A DNA stretch of 64,000 bases from Euglena gracilis. Lineage: Eukaryota > Euglenida > Euglenophyceae > Euglenales. Shown here one piece after another: positions 33,232-44,884 of this stretch. Positions within the stretch are counted from its first letter, which is position 1; each line of letters begins with the position of its first letter. The stretch spans positions 17,120,595-17,184,594 of the forward strand of contig CP154957.1 of the NCBI GenBank assembly GCA_039621445.1. Direction: 5' to 3'. The translations under genes and the position numbers were made by a program. A model generated the notes under the pieces. The model made no database searches, was not told the DNA's origin, and saw only the letters and a program-made list of their open reading frames with translations.

Positions 33232-34909
33232 CGGGGGGTGGGGGCTGCGGTTGGGGGAGGAGACACGAGCACAAGAGGAGGAGGGGGCGGAACAGAACAC
33301 ACACAACAAACGAAAACACAAATAAACAAAAAAACCCGCAAATTTAATTTTATGCCTTTTATGAGGTCTGGGGTCCAGGGGTAACAAAAATATCGTGATT
33401 ATATTGCAACATATCTTCCAAAAAATCAAAATGACTGATAAACAGGTCTCAAATCTCAGATCTTGGGAAAAAATGATCCAAAATGAAAGTCGAAATTTTT
33501 CCCAGCAGGAAGTGAAAAAGAGGCAGAAAAAATGTGAAAAAAAAGCAAAAAATGCCAAAATCAAAAAAAAAAAGAGGAAGACGAACTTGGTCCCCCCTGT
33601 GATGAGATTTTTTCTCAACAATCCCATCCTCAGGCTTCATGTCGTCGGTTGCAACAGAAGGAGTTTTTGAGAATATTTGCTCCAAAAGTTATGACAAGTG
33701 GTTTGTGTTGTGTCCAACGTCACAAAGCCCACTGTTTTCATTGCAAAAATTAATACAATTTCCACAGGGAATTTTCTGACCAACCCCTAATCTTTACCTG
33801 GGAGGTTGGCATCTCTTGGTGCTGGCAGCTACAATGTGCCTGCACCTTAGGGGGGTGGTGTGGATCCGAATTTGTCCAGATCGGACAGAGCTAATTTTGT
33901 GGGTTTCAGCCCCAAGGGATGCTCTATGACGCGGCTAACAACCACCATCCCCAGGAGTTGCTAATGTCCTCAGCCCCTCCCTGCATTCCCACAGCACCCT
34001 GAATATGTAACAAATGCTGGTGGTGGGTTATGGAATGAAAAACGGAAAAACAGAAAAACAATTTGTGTGGTGATGCAATTCAGGAAAACACAGCATTGTC
34101 ATGTGGCACTTGACTACCAAAGTTTGACTTTGGAAGAAATGGTTTTTGTGGACTCAAAAAGACATCAAATTCCATGTTAATAAACAAGAACTAAAAAAAA
34201 CTGTACAGTCCTCATTGGGCTCAACCTGCTGCTGGGAATGTAATAACAACTGCCACGGCACAATTGGGATAACAAGCACAAGATTAGGAGGGGAGAGGAG
34301 TCAGGGGCAAGTTGATTGTGAAGTCGCCCTGCAGTTGCCTGAGGGGGTTTGATGGGGAGGGGTGACCCGCTCAGGTCCGTGGCACCGCTCGAGCCCTCTG
34401 CAGCCCACTGCCACAGAGGAACGGGCGCGGCCCGCCAGCGGAGCCTGGGGGAAGGGGGGCTGAGGGGGGGGGTGGTCGGGTGTGGGGGGGAGTGGGAGAC
34501 GAGGGGGCGAACCGCACGATGCAAGGCATCGGTCGGGGGCGATGCATTACTGCAGTGGGCCGGGGCCGGGGCCGGGCGGGGATGGGGAAGGCGGGCTGTC
34601 AGAGGCGGAGGCGGTGTTCCAGCATCGACCCCAAGCCACTGTTTGGTTCGGGGTTGACAGGGGAGGGTTTGGGGCGGACATTGGACGGCTGAGTGTGAAA
34701 GAGGCGCTACCGACGTCGAAATTTCAAAGGTGCGCAAAACTACCATTTCAGACCCCTTTTGCACACCTGTAACCTGCAGTAGAATACAATAATAAAACAA
34801 CAACAACAACAACAACAACAACAATATATGATATTTCTAATTAAATTAAATATTCTTATATACAGAGATCAATAGATAAAATAATATACATACATACACA
34901 CCCATATCT

Positions 34910-34957
<48 letters not shown>

Positions 34958-35397
34958 CTATATATATATATATTCTCTTCTCTCCTCTTCTCTCTCTCTC
35001 TCTCGATCTCTCCTCTCTCTCTCTCTCTCTCTCTATATCTCTCCTCTCTCTATCTCATCTCTCCTCTCTCTCTCTCCTCTCTCCCCATCTATCTCTCCAT
35101 CTCCATATCCCTATCCTCCTATCCATATCTCTCTCCTCTCTCCTATCTGTCTCTCCCTCTCCCTCTCCCCTCTCTACATCTGTATCTACATCTATGTCTA
35201 CATCCATATCTATATACATATCTATATCCATATCAATATCAATGTCTATATCTACATGCATATGAATATATATGTGTGTGATATAACTATATTTATATCC
35301 ACATCTATCTGTCGAATCTATCGATCTATCTACTTACCCACCAATCTATCTACCTATCAATTTATCCATCCACTCACCCACCCACCCACCCACCCAC

Positions 35398-35439
<42 letters not shown>

Positions 35440-35568
35440 GTCTGTCTATCTATTATCTATCTATCTCTCTATCAGTCTCATCCATCCATCCATCCATCTA
35501 TCCATCCATCCATCCATTTATCTATCTACCTTTCTGAAATCTACCTACATATCCTTCTATCTACCCAC
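33232..35568. other. Intergenic between inositol synthase and TenA copy 2
   Basis: A/T-rich 33360-34300 with no coding signal; G-rich low-complexity DNA at 34350-34660; then an AAC tract and a long complex microsatellite from 34794. Must contain the 5' region of TenA copy 2 and the 3' end of the inositol synthase gene. No promoter or polyadenylation motif can be defended. Confidence 0.65.
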
Positions 35569-35600
35569 CTACCCATCTATCCATCCATCCATCAATACAT
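34794..35600. repeat. Complex microsatellite (AAC, AT, CT, TCTA, CCCA, CCAT)
   Basis: Nearly 800 bp of successive simple repeats: AAC (34794-34825), AT/ATAC, CT, CTATAT, TATC, CCCA, CTGT, TCTA and CCAT. The last CCAT part overlaps the apparent 3' end of the inositol synthase gene. Confidence 0.95.
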
Positions 35601-36589
35601 AATACCAGAGGGGCCAAAAAGGGGTCGGGGGGGGGGGAGCAGAAGCAGCAGCATTGGTCATGTCCCCGTCGGCGGGCAGGCCAATCAATTGCAGGGCCCC
35701 CGCCGGTATGTGGGGTGAGGGGAATGGGTGTGCCTTTCTCCAATCCAATGCAGGGGCCCTTTGGTCTCTCACAGAGCAAAGATATATGTCATCAAGCAAC
35801 TGGACGCAGTTCTGGGTGAGAGACGACGGACACTGACAGCAAAACGGCTGGTAAACTGTAAAAAAGCACAAAATGATGGAACCAAGAAAACGCGAAAAAA
35901 TCGCGAAATTCTCAAAACATTTCCAGGGGCGAAAATAATTATAATTATGATTTCAATAATTCAGATAAAACCATGGCCGAAATCGCACCCCCCCCTTCCA
36001 ACTGTGCCATTGGGAGATCAAGCTGACCACCAAGGGAAGGTTTATTGTGGTGGACAAGGAATAACTTTTTGGTGATTCGAGGATTACTCATGCATTTCCC
36101 CTAAAATACATGCCTTATTCTGTCCAAACTTGGTCAGAATTTGACCAGGGCTCTTCAGGGCCATCCTGACCATGGAAACCAAACAACAGCGCCTTTCCCG
36201 CCCCAGCGCCTTCCACATTTAAACCCCGGTGCCCCGGCTGGGCTCTGCCCAACGCGCACAGCAGGTTGGTGATGGCGCGCTGCTGCTTCATGAGGGCGTT
36301 GATGACCGGCGTGCCGCGGGGCACCATGGGTGCCTTCAGCATGCCGGCAAGGGGCCACCACCCCCACCCCCACACGGTGGTGCCCCCCGGCCCCGGGGAA
36401 GCTGCCTTGGCGGGCACGGCGGAAAAGAAATTCGCCTCTGGGGACCCTTTGGTCGTAGGCGAGGATGGATAAGACGTTGCGGAAACCGACCCACTGTTCG
36501 GATCCTGAAACGCGGTGAATGATGAAATGAGCAGACACCGCAGCTGGGCTGGAATGTCCCGCCTGACTATATATATGTATATATATGTA

Positions 36590-36629
<40 letters not shown>

Positions 36630-39600
36630 TATATATATGCCAGCATTCTACAGAAAACCACCGCCGAAGATTGGGGATGTTGCCGGAACTGAACTGAACC
36701 GGACCGGACCCCGGAGGTCCAGTTCAGAGGCGGGAAAATCTGGGCTAGAATGAAAGTTCTAGCCCAGATCTAGGGTCCAGCCAGCTGCTGGCTGGTTGCC
36801 ACTCCCCCCCTCGGGGCGAAGTGCTTAAGACGGGTGGACCGCGCCCTCCGGATTCAGCGACGTGTGTGCCAAAAATTTATGGAAAAATATGCTGCTTCCA
36901 CACAAAGACACGTGAGCAAAACCTACTCTGTGATGTCGAGCGACAGCCCCTGGCCTTGGACTGGAGGTTGACGAACCCTCCCCCCCAGTCCTTTACTGCA
37001 GGTTAGTGGTCGTACGACAAAGGGGGGGGGATAAGCGGCACACACCCTCCAGTTTGTATGTGATGCGGGTCATCAGCTCGGTGAGCAGGACGAGGTCGAT
37101 CATCAACGGGGAGGCGAGGAGGGAATCCTCGCATGTGTTGTGGATGACGAGTGTGTTGGTGCCCCCCATGAAGATGCTGCTCGTGTACTCGTCCATCGCC
37201 CGCTTGGAGTCCCCGACGAACGGCACGTACTTGATCACCACCACGTGGTCCGGGTGCTCGTCCTCCTGTGGGGGAGTGGGGCAGGTCAGACGTGTGTGTC
37301 TACCAGGATTCTGAGACACATGAGCTGTAAGCCAAGAATCACATACAATTCCAAAACATTTCATACAGCAGAGTTCCAATCTCCAATTTCCAATCTCCTT
37401 TAAGCAGCAGATTTCCAATCTCCAAATTCCAATCTCCTTAAACAGGAAAAACAAACAAACAATTTAAATTTTTCTCTAAATCTTTCTCTCATCCCCCCAG
37501 ATGACGTTGAAAATTTATTCAACTGGCAGGCAATCGCAGAAGCGACAAAGCCACAATTATCTGGGAATACATGATTTTTGCCGTTTTTGAAGAGTGCTGT
37601 TGATATGGGTGCAAATATACAGTTAAGAGTACAGCAAGCCTCGTCCCAGTTGGGGAAAGACTACTGTCTTTCCCCCAAAAAAACCGAACCTGGTTCACAA
37701 ATGCATCGTTCCGTTACCCCAGGCAGCGTGCTCCCCAATCCTTGTTCATTTCCCCGCAGCACAGGTTTTTTGAATATATTTTTTTTGGGTTGGATCACCA
37801 AAGATTATAAAATTAATGTCGGGGTTTAACCTTGCCCTGCCTTCGGTAATTGCTTCGGTTTTGCTTCAAATTGTTGCCGGGAATCCCCATCCTGGCCCAC
37901 ACACCCGGTACAAGATCTTGTTGGCGGACACCATGTCGTCCACCACATTGGACTTTGAGATCTCCTTGCTGCGAAACGTCTGCGGCGCCTGCAGGTTCTT
38001 GCCGTCGTTGTTGCCAAGGTGGTTATAGCCAGAGAGTCACCCAATGACCCCTTCCCTTGGAGTATGGGAAGGTTTCTTCGGAACCAACCGGGAACCCTCC
38101 CTCCCCGGAAGCCCCGAAGAGAAACACAGGTTTTTGAGTGAATCCGTGGTTGTAGCTCGCGATGGACTGCACCTTGATTCCTGCGCTGATCAGGAAATCC
38201 ACCAGCACCGACTTCAGCTTCGTCTGTGGGAGGGGACATGGGAGGGGCACAAATTCACCCCTCACTTACGGATTTTTGTTTGTCGAACGAACACCTTTTT
38301 TATCGGTGCTATACAAAACAATTGAGGGAAAATAATGATCATTTCTTTTTAAAAAAAGACACAGGCGGGTCAAGAATGTCAAAAAATCCTCTCCAAACCT
38401 TGATCCAAGCTCCTCACCCCAAAAACATTATTTTTGTCAGGTAGCTTGACATGAGCACAATACATTGCACATTGGTTGTTAACGTGCATAAATTCAAACA
38501 TAACACCACCTGTCCTGATTTGAAGTCGTCACCTCCGATGTAAACGTTATGGCGCTCTGCCAAATCCTCCACACCTGACAGGAAATATACCAAATGGGAG
38601 ACAAACAGACCATGGTTTGATAATGGTAAATCACCAACAAGAACAATATGTTAATCCGTTAAAAAAGGGTCTTTGGATAAAAATTCACATAAAATGAGTT
38701 CTCCAAACGTGTATCTGAAATTCTGATACTACCAAAAACACACACCAAAAGAAAAACAAACGTATGCCAGAAAATTATTTGGAGCATTTTAATTTGTATG
38801 TATTTAATTAACTTATATTATGTATTATTTATAATATATGTAATTATTTCAGCAAATGCTCCCCTGCCGCACACCGGGCACGAGGGTGTTCTGCGGGGAG
38901 CCGTTGATGTACGGCGCCCCCTCCAGGATGGCCGCCACGGCAAAGACCTGGCTGGGGGACACCTCCTCGTCATCCAGCTCGATGGACCGCAGCAGCTCAT
39001 CCGCAGTCATGTTCAGGCCCGCCCGCACGTCTGCGAACGAAGGGGGGGGTGAGGTGGAAGAGGGTTGGGGGGGGGGGTCGGGCTGGCCCATTCCCAACGA
39101 ATCGATGTGTGAGGCCTTCGACAACATTGGGCGAGAAGGACGGGCGGAACGTGTGGGGAAATTTGAAGCAAAACTTGCGGCAGAATTGCCGGGACCAATC
39201 CCACCCCTGCTGCAACAGCCGGCAGCCATGACGGAGACAGCAATGAGCTACTGGGGTCAGCCTGAACGGTTCAATCAAAAGAAGTTCATATTGTCGATAT
39301 TGGTGGCATTCAAATGTGGGGTTGGACAGAACACAGGACCGGTGAACCGCTCTGTGTTGGCGGTCCACAGCACGATGACGGTGTCCATGCCAAGCCATTG
39401 CTTCCCAAGAGTGTCCCAAGAAAATACCACAATGTGAAGAGACACACGTCTTCTGTCCAGTTTCAATTCTCTTTGCTGGTGGGGGAGAGGGAGGCAGAAC
39501 AGAGCCACCACCAGAAAACAAACTGGAGAAGCATTGGCAGCAGGCACTTAAACCCCAGCAAATTCTGCTGGCTTCAGTGTCCAGTGGTGGCTTCAGTATT

Positions 39601-42600
39601 CTGCTGGCTTCAGTATCCAGTGCGACTTTGCCCATATCAAACCATGCAAAACAAGGGATGGTACGCTTTCATTTTCAAAGCGTGGTGTCGACATTGTATT
39701 AGCAATGGTCTGCGCCAATCCATTCTGGGCTTTGAAATCCCGAATGTCCTGCCTGATGAGACAGTGGCGGATGGGTGGGTTGAAGACAGCCGAAAGACTG
39801 TCTGATTCAGAGGCACCCGGCGAATCTCCCGGTCGAAACACACATTATGCCTAAAAAAAAACATGTCATGCACCAAAAGTGAAAATGATGGACAGGACAC
39901 CCATGACCAGCTGGAGAACACATTGAGGAGAACAAAGCCAAAAATGTCCTCGGACGTCAGAGATTTGAGGCAAAACAATGTCGCAACGCTTCATCCTTCC
40001 ACAGCTCCACACACTGCCCAACAAGAAGGCCAGGACAGGGCCCATGGGAGGGAGCGGCCATGCCGAACCACGCACCGGATCTTGGCGAGGTGGTCGGCCC
40101 GCTTCCCCGCCAGCACGTTGTCCGCGCGGTCTTCCTGGTTGTTGTCAGGGCGGCCCCAAGGGAGGGGAGGGCGTTGGAAGAAGGGATAAAAGGCACCAAA
40201 AAAACAGCCACAGTGCACACAGGAGGGGAGGGCGTTGGAGCTACACCCCCCACAGGAACGAACATAAGGGGGAGTTGGGACCAGACCATTGCATACCGAC
40301 CCCCTGGGGGGGAGGAGGTCACTTTCCACTTTCAAAAAAAACCAGTCAGTCACTTTTTAAAAACCAGTACCCACTTACCCCCCCCCTGGGGGGGTCGGTC
40401 ACTTTGGCCACTTGGGCCAAAATGGCCTGAAATCAATGGATATTTGTCAAAAGCCCGAAAAAAAATTCCGACGCCTTCAGGTGGCCACTTTCGGCCATTC
40501 CTGGCCGACCCCACCCCCTGTGTGCTGTTTGCCCCCTGTGGCTGTTTGTTTGGTGCCGTTCGTCCCTTCTAGCCTTCTAGCCTGGCGCTGTTTTTCGCAT
40601 CTGGCCCTTTTTGTCTGTTTTCGTGGAGGTGGCCGGAGCCTGGCGAGACTTACCTTGTTAACGACGCCGGCCACCTGTCTGGAGCCAGAATCCAGTCAGC
40701 CACTCTGAACCAATAAGTCACCGCCCCCCCCCCCCTCCCCGGGGGGGGGGGGGGGGTCGGGCACACCTTATGCAGTGGTATGGCCGCAACCCCTTCCTAC
40801 CACCTACCTCAATACCAATGGGCTTCCCATATATTCCTGACCCCCGGGCCAAGCAATGTAAATATGTGGCATATAAATCACGCAGGACCATTCCAACCAC
40901 ACAAATCACATTTAACCGCCGTAAAAGCACGCAACCCCGCCATTATTTCCACCTATTTTTCAGTTGCCCAATTTCTTGGATCAATGTTCCTTTCTCCTTT
41001 TCCCCCGGCCCATATGCGGTGGCCATCGCAGGGAGAGGCAGCCCAGGGCAGCGGCGATGAAGTCGGGGTAGTACATGCTGGGGAGGGGCTGCAGGTCCTT
41101 CATGTGGGGGTAGAGCTGCTCCTGGAGGGACACGTCGAACACCTGTGGTGGAGAGCGGAAGAAAGGAGGGGGCACAGGAAATGCCATTGGCGCACCTTTC
41201 CGCCTTCTCGATGTAGAACAAACATTTTCTTTGCCCCATTTTCTTGATTGGGCTGTTTTCGACAGGTTCCAGTGAATCGGAAAACAATTTTCAGACCTGA
41301 AATGGTCACGCTGGACGTGGCGTGTGGTGTGACCCACTGGTTTTGTAAAGAACTGAAGGGGTTCGACCTTCCAAATTCGGACTCTCCTGGCATTTGGCGC
41401 ACACCTGCGCCCGTCGCATGGCATCACCCAAATTGGCCTTGTTGATGTCCCGACCTCAGGGTGGCGCAGTCCAGGGCCAACAAAAGACCATCACCCTCAC
41501 ACCTCCGTGCAGGGTTTGCCGTGAGCTAAAAGGGGTGAAACCATTTCTGTGGGTATTTCGCTTCAGCACCGCCAGCCAGTTGGGTGCTCCCAACGGCGTT
41601 TCCTAACAACCCCTGCCGGCCGCCCTGTCCAGCCCCCCACCACGAGGTCCACCGGGTCGACCATGGGCACGAGGCTGAAGAACGGCACGTTGTAGTCCCG
41701 CTGCGGCCCGAGCGCTGGGTCCGTGGCGCCGATGCGGATGGTGCTGGTCTGGGGTGGTGGGGCGGGGGGGGTTTCAGAAAACGCAGTGATGATGCCATTG
41801 AATGACCCTTCTTGCCATGTCGCTATGGGGTGCTGCTGCAATCCTTCATCATATGCGTTATTGCAACACCGGGATGGGGAATGACAGGAATTCGACCTCT
41901 GGCAAACCCTTTTTGTTTGCTAAAACGTTTAAAATCACACGGGCCCAACCACCAAACCTCGACTTGGAATCATTAATCAGCTGAGCTCTGCAGAAAAATA
42001 TGAGAAATATGAATGGTTTTAGGGGAAAGCCTAACACTAAGAAAAAGGGAATCAATAAAAAGAAATGCCTAAAAAAAGAAAAGAACTAAATACAATAAAA
42101 TAGATAAATGGTAATAAATAATATAATAACAAACATAAACCAATAAAAATTGAAAAAGAAACGGTCCTGTGTATTTGGGACTTAACTTGGGCTAGCCGTG
42201 GAGCTGCTGGGAAAGCCAAGTCAGATAGAGGGTTGTACGGGATTGATTTCTGCCATTGGGTCCCATGGTCACCCGTCTGATGACTCGTCAGCACGGGGAG
42301 ATCATTTCCAAATAAGCTTTTTGTGGGAAATAATCTTTACGCCGGTTTACGGTCCATTCTATTTTGGACACTTGGCCAGTAAACGGGCATACCTTGGGCT
42401 AAATGCAAAATCAAGGTTAATGCAGCCATTTTTACATAGCCAGGACCACAGCGGTACTCCTGGGACTCGAAAAACGCGACGTAAAAATGAAAAAAAACAC
42501 ACACACACAAAAGGCAATTAACACAAACAAACACAAGATGCATGAAATTTGCGATTGGGGGGCAGAGACTTACTGGCGCTTCGCACCTAGAAATATTAAA

Positions 42601-44884
42601 AAATTGGTGTTGATGTATTTTTAAAGCATTTTGAACAGAATTTCTTTAGGATTTTCAGGTTTTAAAAATTTTTTTAAGCGCCTTGAAAAAATGCTCAGAG
42701 TGAGTCTTGGCACCCAAGGGTCAGTTACGTTGCAGGTGCGTTGTGCTATTTGCTTAAAAATGTTGCTGATGTGTTATTCGCTTAAAATAATGCTCATCAT
42801 TCATTAGTAACTGATTAAATCATCAGCACTATCAACCTCAGGAGGATGATGCAGGAAGGATGTTTGCATGCCCGTGCAACGCAGGGGTGGAAAGCATTCT
42901 CGAACCCCTCCCCGAAGCCATGAACCCCCCCCCCCGCTCCCAGCCCCCGACCATCCCGACCAGGGTTTTTTTAAGACCGGGAGGGGGGAGTCCCGGGGAA
43001 CCCATTCACTTTTCCTCGAAAATGGCCAAAATCGCAAAAAAGTGCTAAAAATAGCACTTTTCTCAAAACTTGTCGGCACCTTTGGCGCCGAAAAGTATAT
43101 CCCACTCCCCCCCTTGGGGACCCCCCCCAGGGGGGGGCTCGGCTGGCACCTGCGTCATGGACCCGAAGAAGTCCGGGCCACGCATGCCGGCCTTCGTGCG
43201 CCAGTGGATGTTGAGGCGGTTGGCGATGAGGCCGCCGGTCACTGTCGACCCGTTGTTGCCGCCCCACCCGACGAACATCACCCCTGCGGCGGGGGGCGTG
43301 GGAGATTCCAGGCCGAGGGGGGGGGGGCGACCTGGCGTCACTGGTGTAGGGTCCAGTGAGGCAAGAGGAACCAGCCAGGTCTAAACCCTGTCTGCTGGCA
43401 AGGTTCGCAAGAAGGTACCAAATGCAACCCAGAGGTGCCGAGCACAACGTCCTGAGAGGAGACGTTGCGTTATGAGTGTCCGCTCATACCAGTCCCCGTG
43501 GGGTGGTGTCGGGTCCCAGCCAGGCCTGAGCAAGTCCCCCCGGCCCCAAATTCCCCCAAACTCCACGGTGTCCATCCCCGCCAGAACATCTGCTTAAAAG
43601 CGCCTCTGCTCGGCGTTGCTACTGTCACGTACTGCATAACACAAATACCGGTCTTGGGCACTCTGCGCTGCGTTCGGAAGTTGAGGCGAATCGTCTTCGG
43701 CCGAACCCGCAGCACGTCCTCCACCACCTCCGTCACGTTGTGGTGGTACTCGTACTGTTGGGGAAGTGAGCACGGGACCTCCCCGGGGCTGCAGCTCAGG
43801 GCGACGGGGGTGGGACCGATCGGTGGAATTTGACCCAAAATTGGGCGAAAAAAAATCCGGAAAGAAGGGAAGAGGTGGAGGGTGGGGAGAGAGAGTCGGA
43901 CCTCCCATCACGCACCGGGATGGGGGGGGGGGTCGACCCCCGCCATACATCTCTTTAAGGACCCCGGGGGGGGTTGCTGGGCTAGGGCTAGAAATTTGGG
44001 CTGGCTAGAAATTTGGGCTGGCTAGCCCGCCCCCCCGGGGGGGGGGGGGGCTGGACCCGGCTGGACCCGAACCGGGGCGAGCTGGACTGAAATCAGAAAA
44101 ATGCAAAAAAAAGGACCTGCAGAACACAGTTTTGAAAAAAATGATGCATCTGAAACCCCCCAAAAATGCCCCAAACGCCCCCCAAACCCCATTTTTGGCC
44201 ACTTTTGAACACAATTTTTCAAAAAAATTCGGCGCTTTGCGCCGAAAAATTTTGGGCTGGACCCCCAAAAAAGGGGCTGGCTAGCTGGGCTAGCAGCACC
44301 CCCCCCCCCGGGGGTGCTGCTGCGGCTGGGCTGGGCCCAAATCGGGGCTGGCTGCAGCCGCTCCCCCCCGGGGGGGTTCGCAAAACCTTAGAGAGATGTA
44401 TGACCCCCGCCCTTCACCACCAATAGCGTTTCGGGGGTTCCTGTTCAGCCCTGAACCTCCCTTGCAATGGGAGGAGGCCAACCACCCTCACTGTGACATT
44501 GCGACGAGATGCAAAAACCCCAGAGTATCGGGTTAAAAGCAACACAATGCAAAAAAAATCTAGACTGCAGCCACCCAATGCAAAAGCAAAGTGAGTTTGT
44601 GAACGACTGAATCAAATGTTGATTGAAAACTTTCTGGAGGCTCCCTCGGCCATCGCCAAACGCAACTCCCATGTGCAGAGAATTGGAGAGGTCCGCACCT
44701 TGGAGAGGATCTCGGTCTCAGTGTACTCCACGTTGGGGCTGTCCACGTGGATGAGCTTCCTCTTGTCCTTGGCGAGGGAGGGCACGCCGCATTGGGAGGA
44801 ATGGGTGAGGGCGGGGGCCGACATCGGAGGGGGTGCTGGGGGGGGGGGCGTGACGACAGAGATCGCTGCAAGTACTGCCTCCAC
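35569..44884 (-). CDS. INO1: Inositol-3-phosphate synthase (MIPS)
   Basis: NAD-dependent cyclisation of glucose 6-phosphate to inositol 3-phosphate, cytosolic. Seventeen exons: 44699-44884, 43649-43754, 43150-43283, 41631-41748, 41405-41451, 41050-41142, 40076-40140, 39934-39952, 39340-39400, 38875-39030, 38510-38574, 38152-38223, 37905-38024, 37046-37265, 36455-36504, 36251-36342, 35569-35686; they close in frame at 573 codons plus stop, near the usual size. Landmarks in order: [25 protein letters not shown] (NAD binding), [121 protein letters not shown]. Ten introns are GT-AG, five nonconventional, one mixed. The start is the ATG at 44884; 44824 is an alternative. The 19-nt exon and the C-terminal tail, which enters a CCAT microsatellite, are tentative. 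Confidence 0.93.
36343..36454 (-). other. Nonconventional intron with CAA/TTG pair
   Basis: 112-nt intron in INO1 between ILAY and MLKAP. Starts GAC-CAAAGGG and ends CCCCTTG-CCGGC. The usual CAG/CTG is replaced by CAA/TTG, which still pairs, and six of seven end bases pair. No GT or AG at the termini. Confidence 0.85.
36566..36642. repeat. (AT)n microsatellite
   Basis: AT dinucleotides with ATGT interruptions, in the GT-AG intron of INO1 at 36505-37045. Confidence 0.95.
38025..38151 (-). other. Nonconventional intron, 7/8 target duplication
   Basis: 127-nt intron of INO1 splitting SY from NHLGNNDG. Flanking 8-mers GCTACAAC and GCTATAAC differ at one base. 5' CCACGGATTCAC can pair with 3' GTGACTCTCTGG. 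The 3' end has CTG at -8 to -6. Confidence 0.85.
40286..40505. repeat. Dispersed G/C-armed foldback repeat
   Basis: AACCAGTCAGTCAC blocks, C7/G7 arms and CGACGCCTTCAGG, related to 30838-31100. In the 909-nt nonconventional INO1 intron at 40141-41049. Confidence 0.7.
40545..40681. repeat. Dispersed ~130-bp repeat, copy 2
   Basis: Partner of 23597-23727, sharing GTGGAGGTGGCCGGAGCCTG and ACGCCGGCCACC with intervening blocks in order. Intronic. Confidence 0.8.
41452..41630 (-). other. Nonconventional intron, classic CAG/CTG
   Basis: 179-nt INO1 intron between VVGG and WDINKAN. Starts GGA-CAGGGCGGC and ends GCCACCCTG-AGGTC, with CAG at +4 to +6 and CTG at -8 to -6 and eight of nine end bases paired. 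The spliced codon TGG restores the conserved Gly-Gly-Trp-Asp. Confidence 0.88.
42925..43110. repeat. Dispersed foldback repeat, AAGACCGGG family, copy 1
   Basis: Block order TTTTTTTAAGACCGGGAGGG, AAAATGGCC, AAAAAGTGCTAAAAATAG, then a GGCACCTTTGGCGCC hairpin. The first blocks recur at 47835-47990. In the GT-AG INO1 intron 41749-43149. Confidence 0.72.
44000..44375. repeat. Foldback repeat with TTCGGCGCTTTGCGCCGAA centre
   Basis: GGGCTGGCTAG blocks and long C/G arms flank a centre with TTCGGCGCTTTGCGCCGAA at 44228-44246. A related hairpin (CCGGCGCAAAGCGCCGG) is at 49569-49585. In the first INO1 intron. Confidence 0.7.

Noticed and set aside
16238-44884. Pseudogenes, because the exons lack continuous frames and many junctions lack GT-AG
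   Set aside because: Joining exons with the nonconventional rule closes the frame in TenA copy 2 (705 nt) and INO1 (1722 nt) and preserves catalytic residues, which decay would not do.
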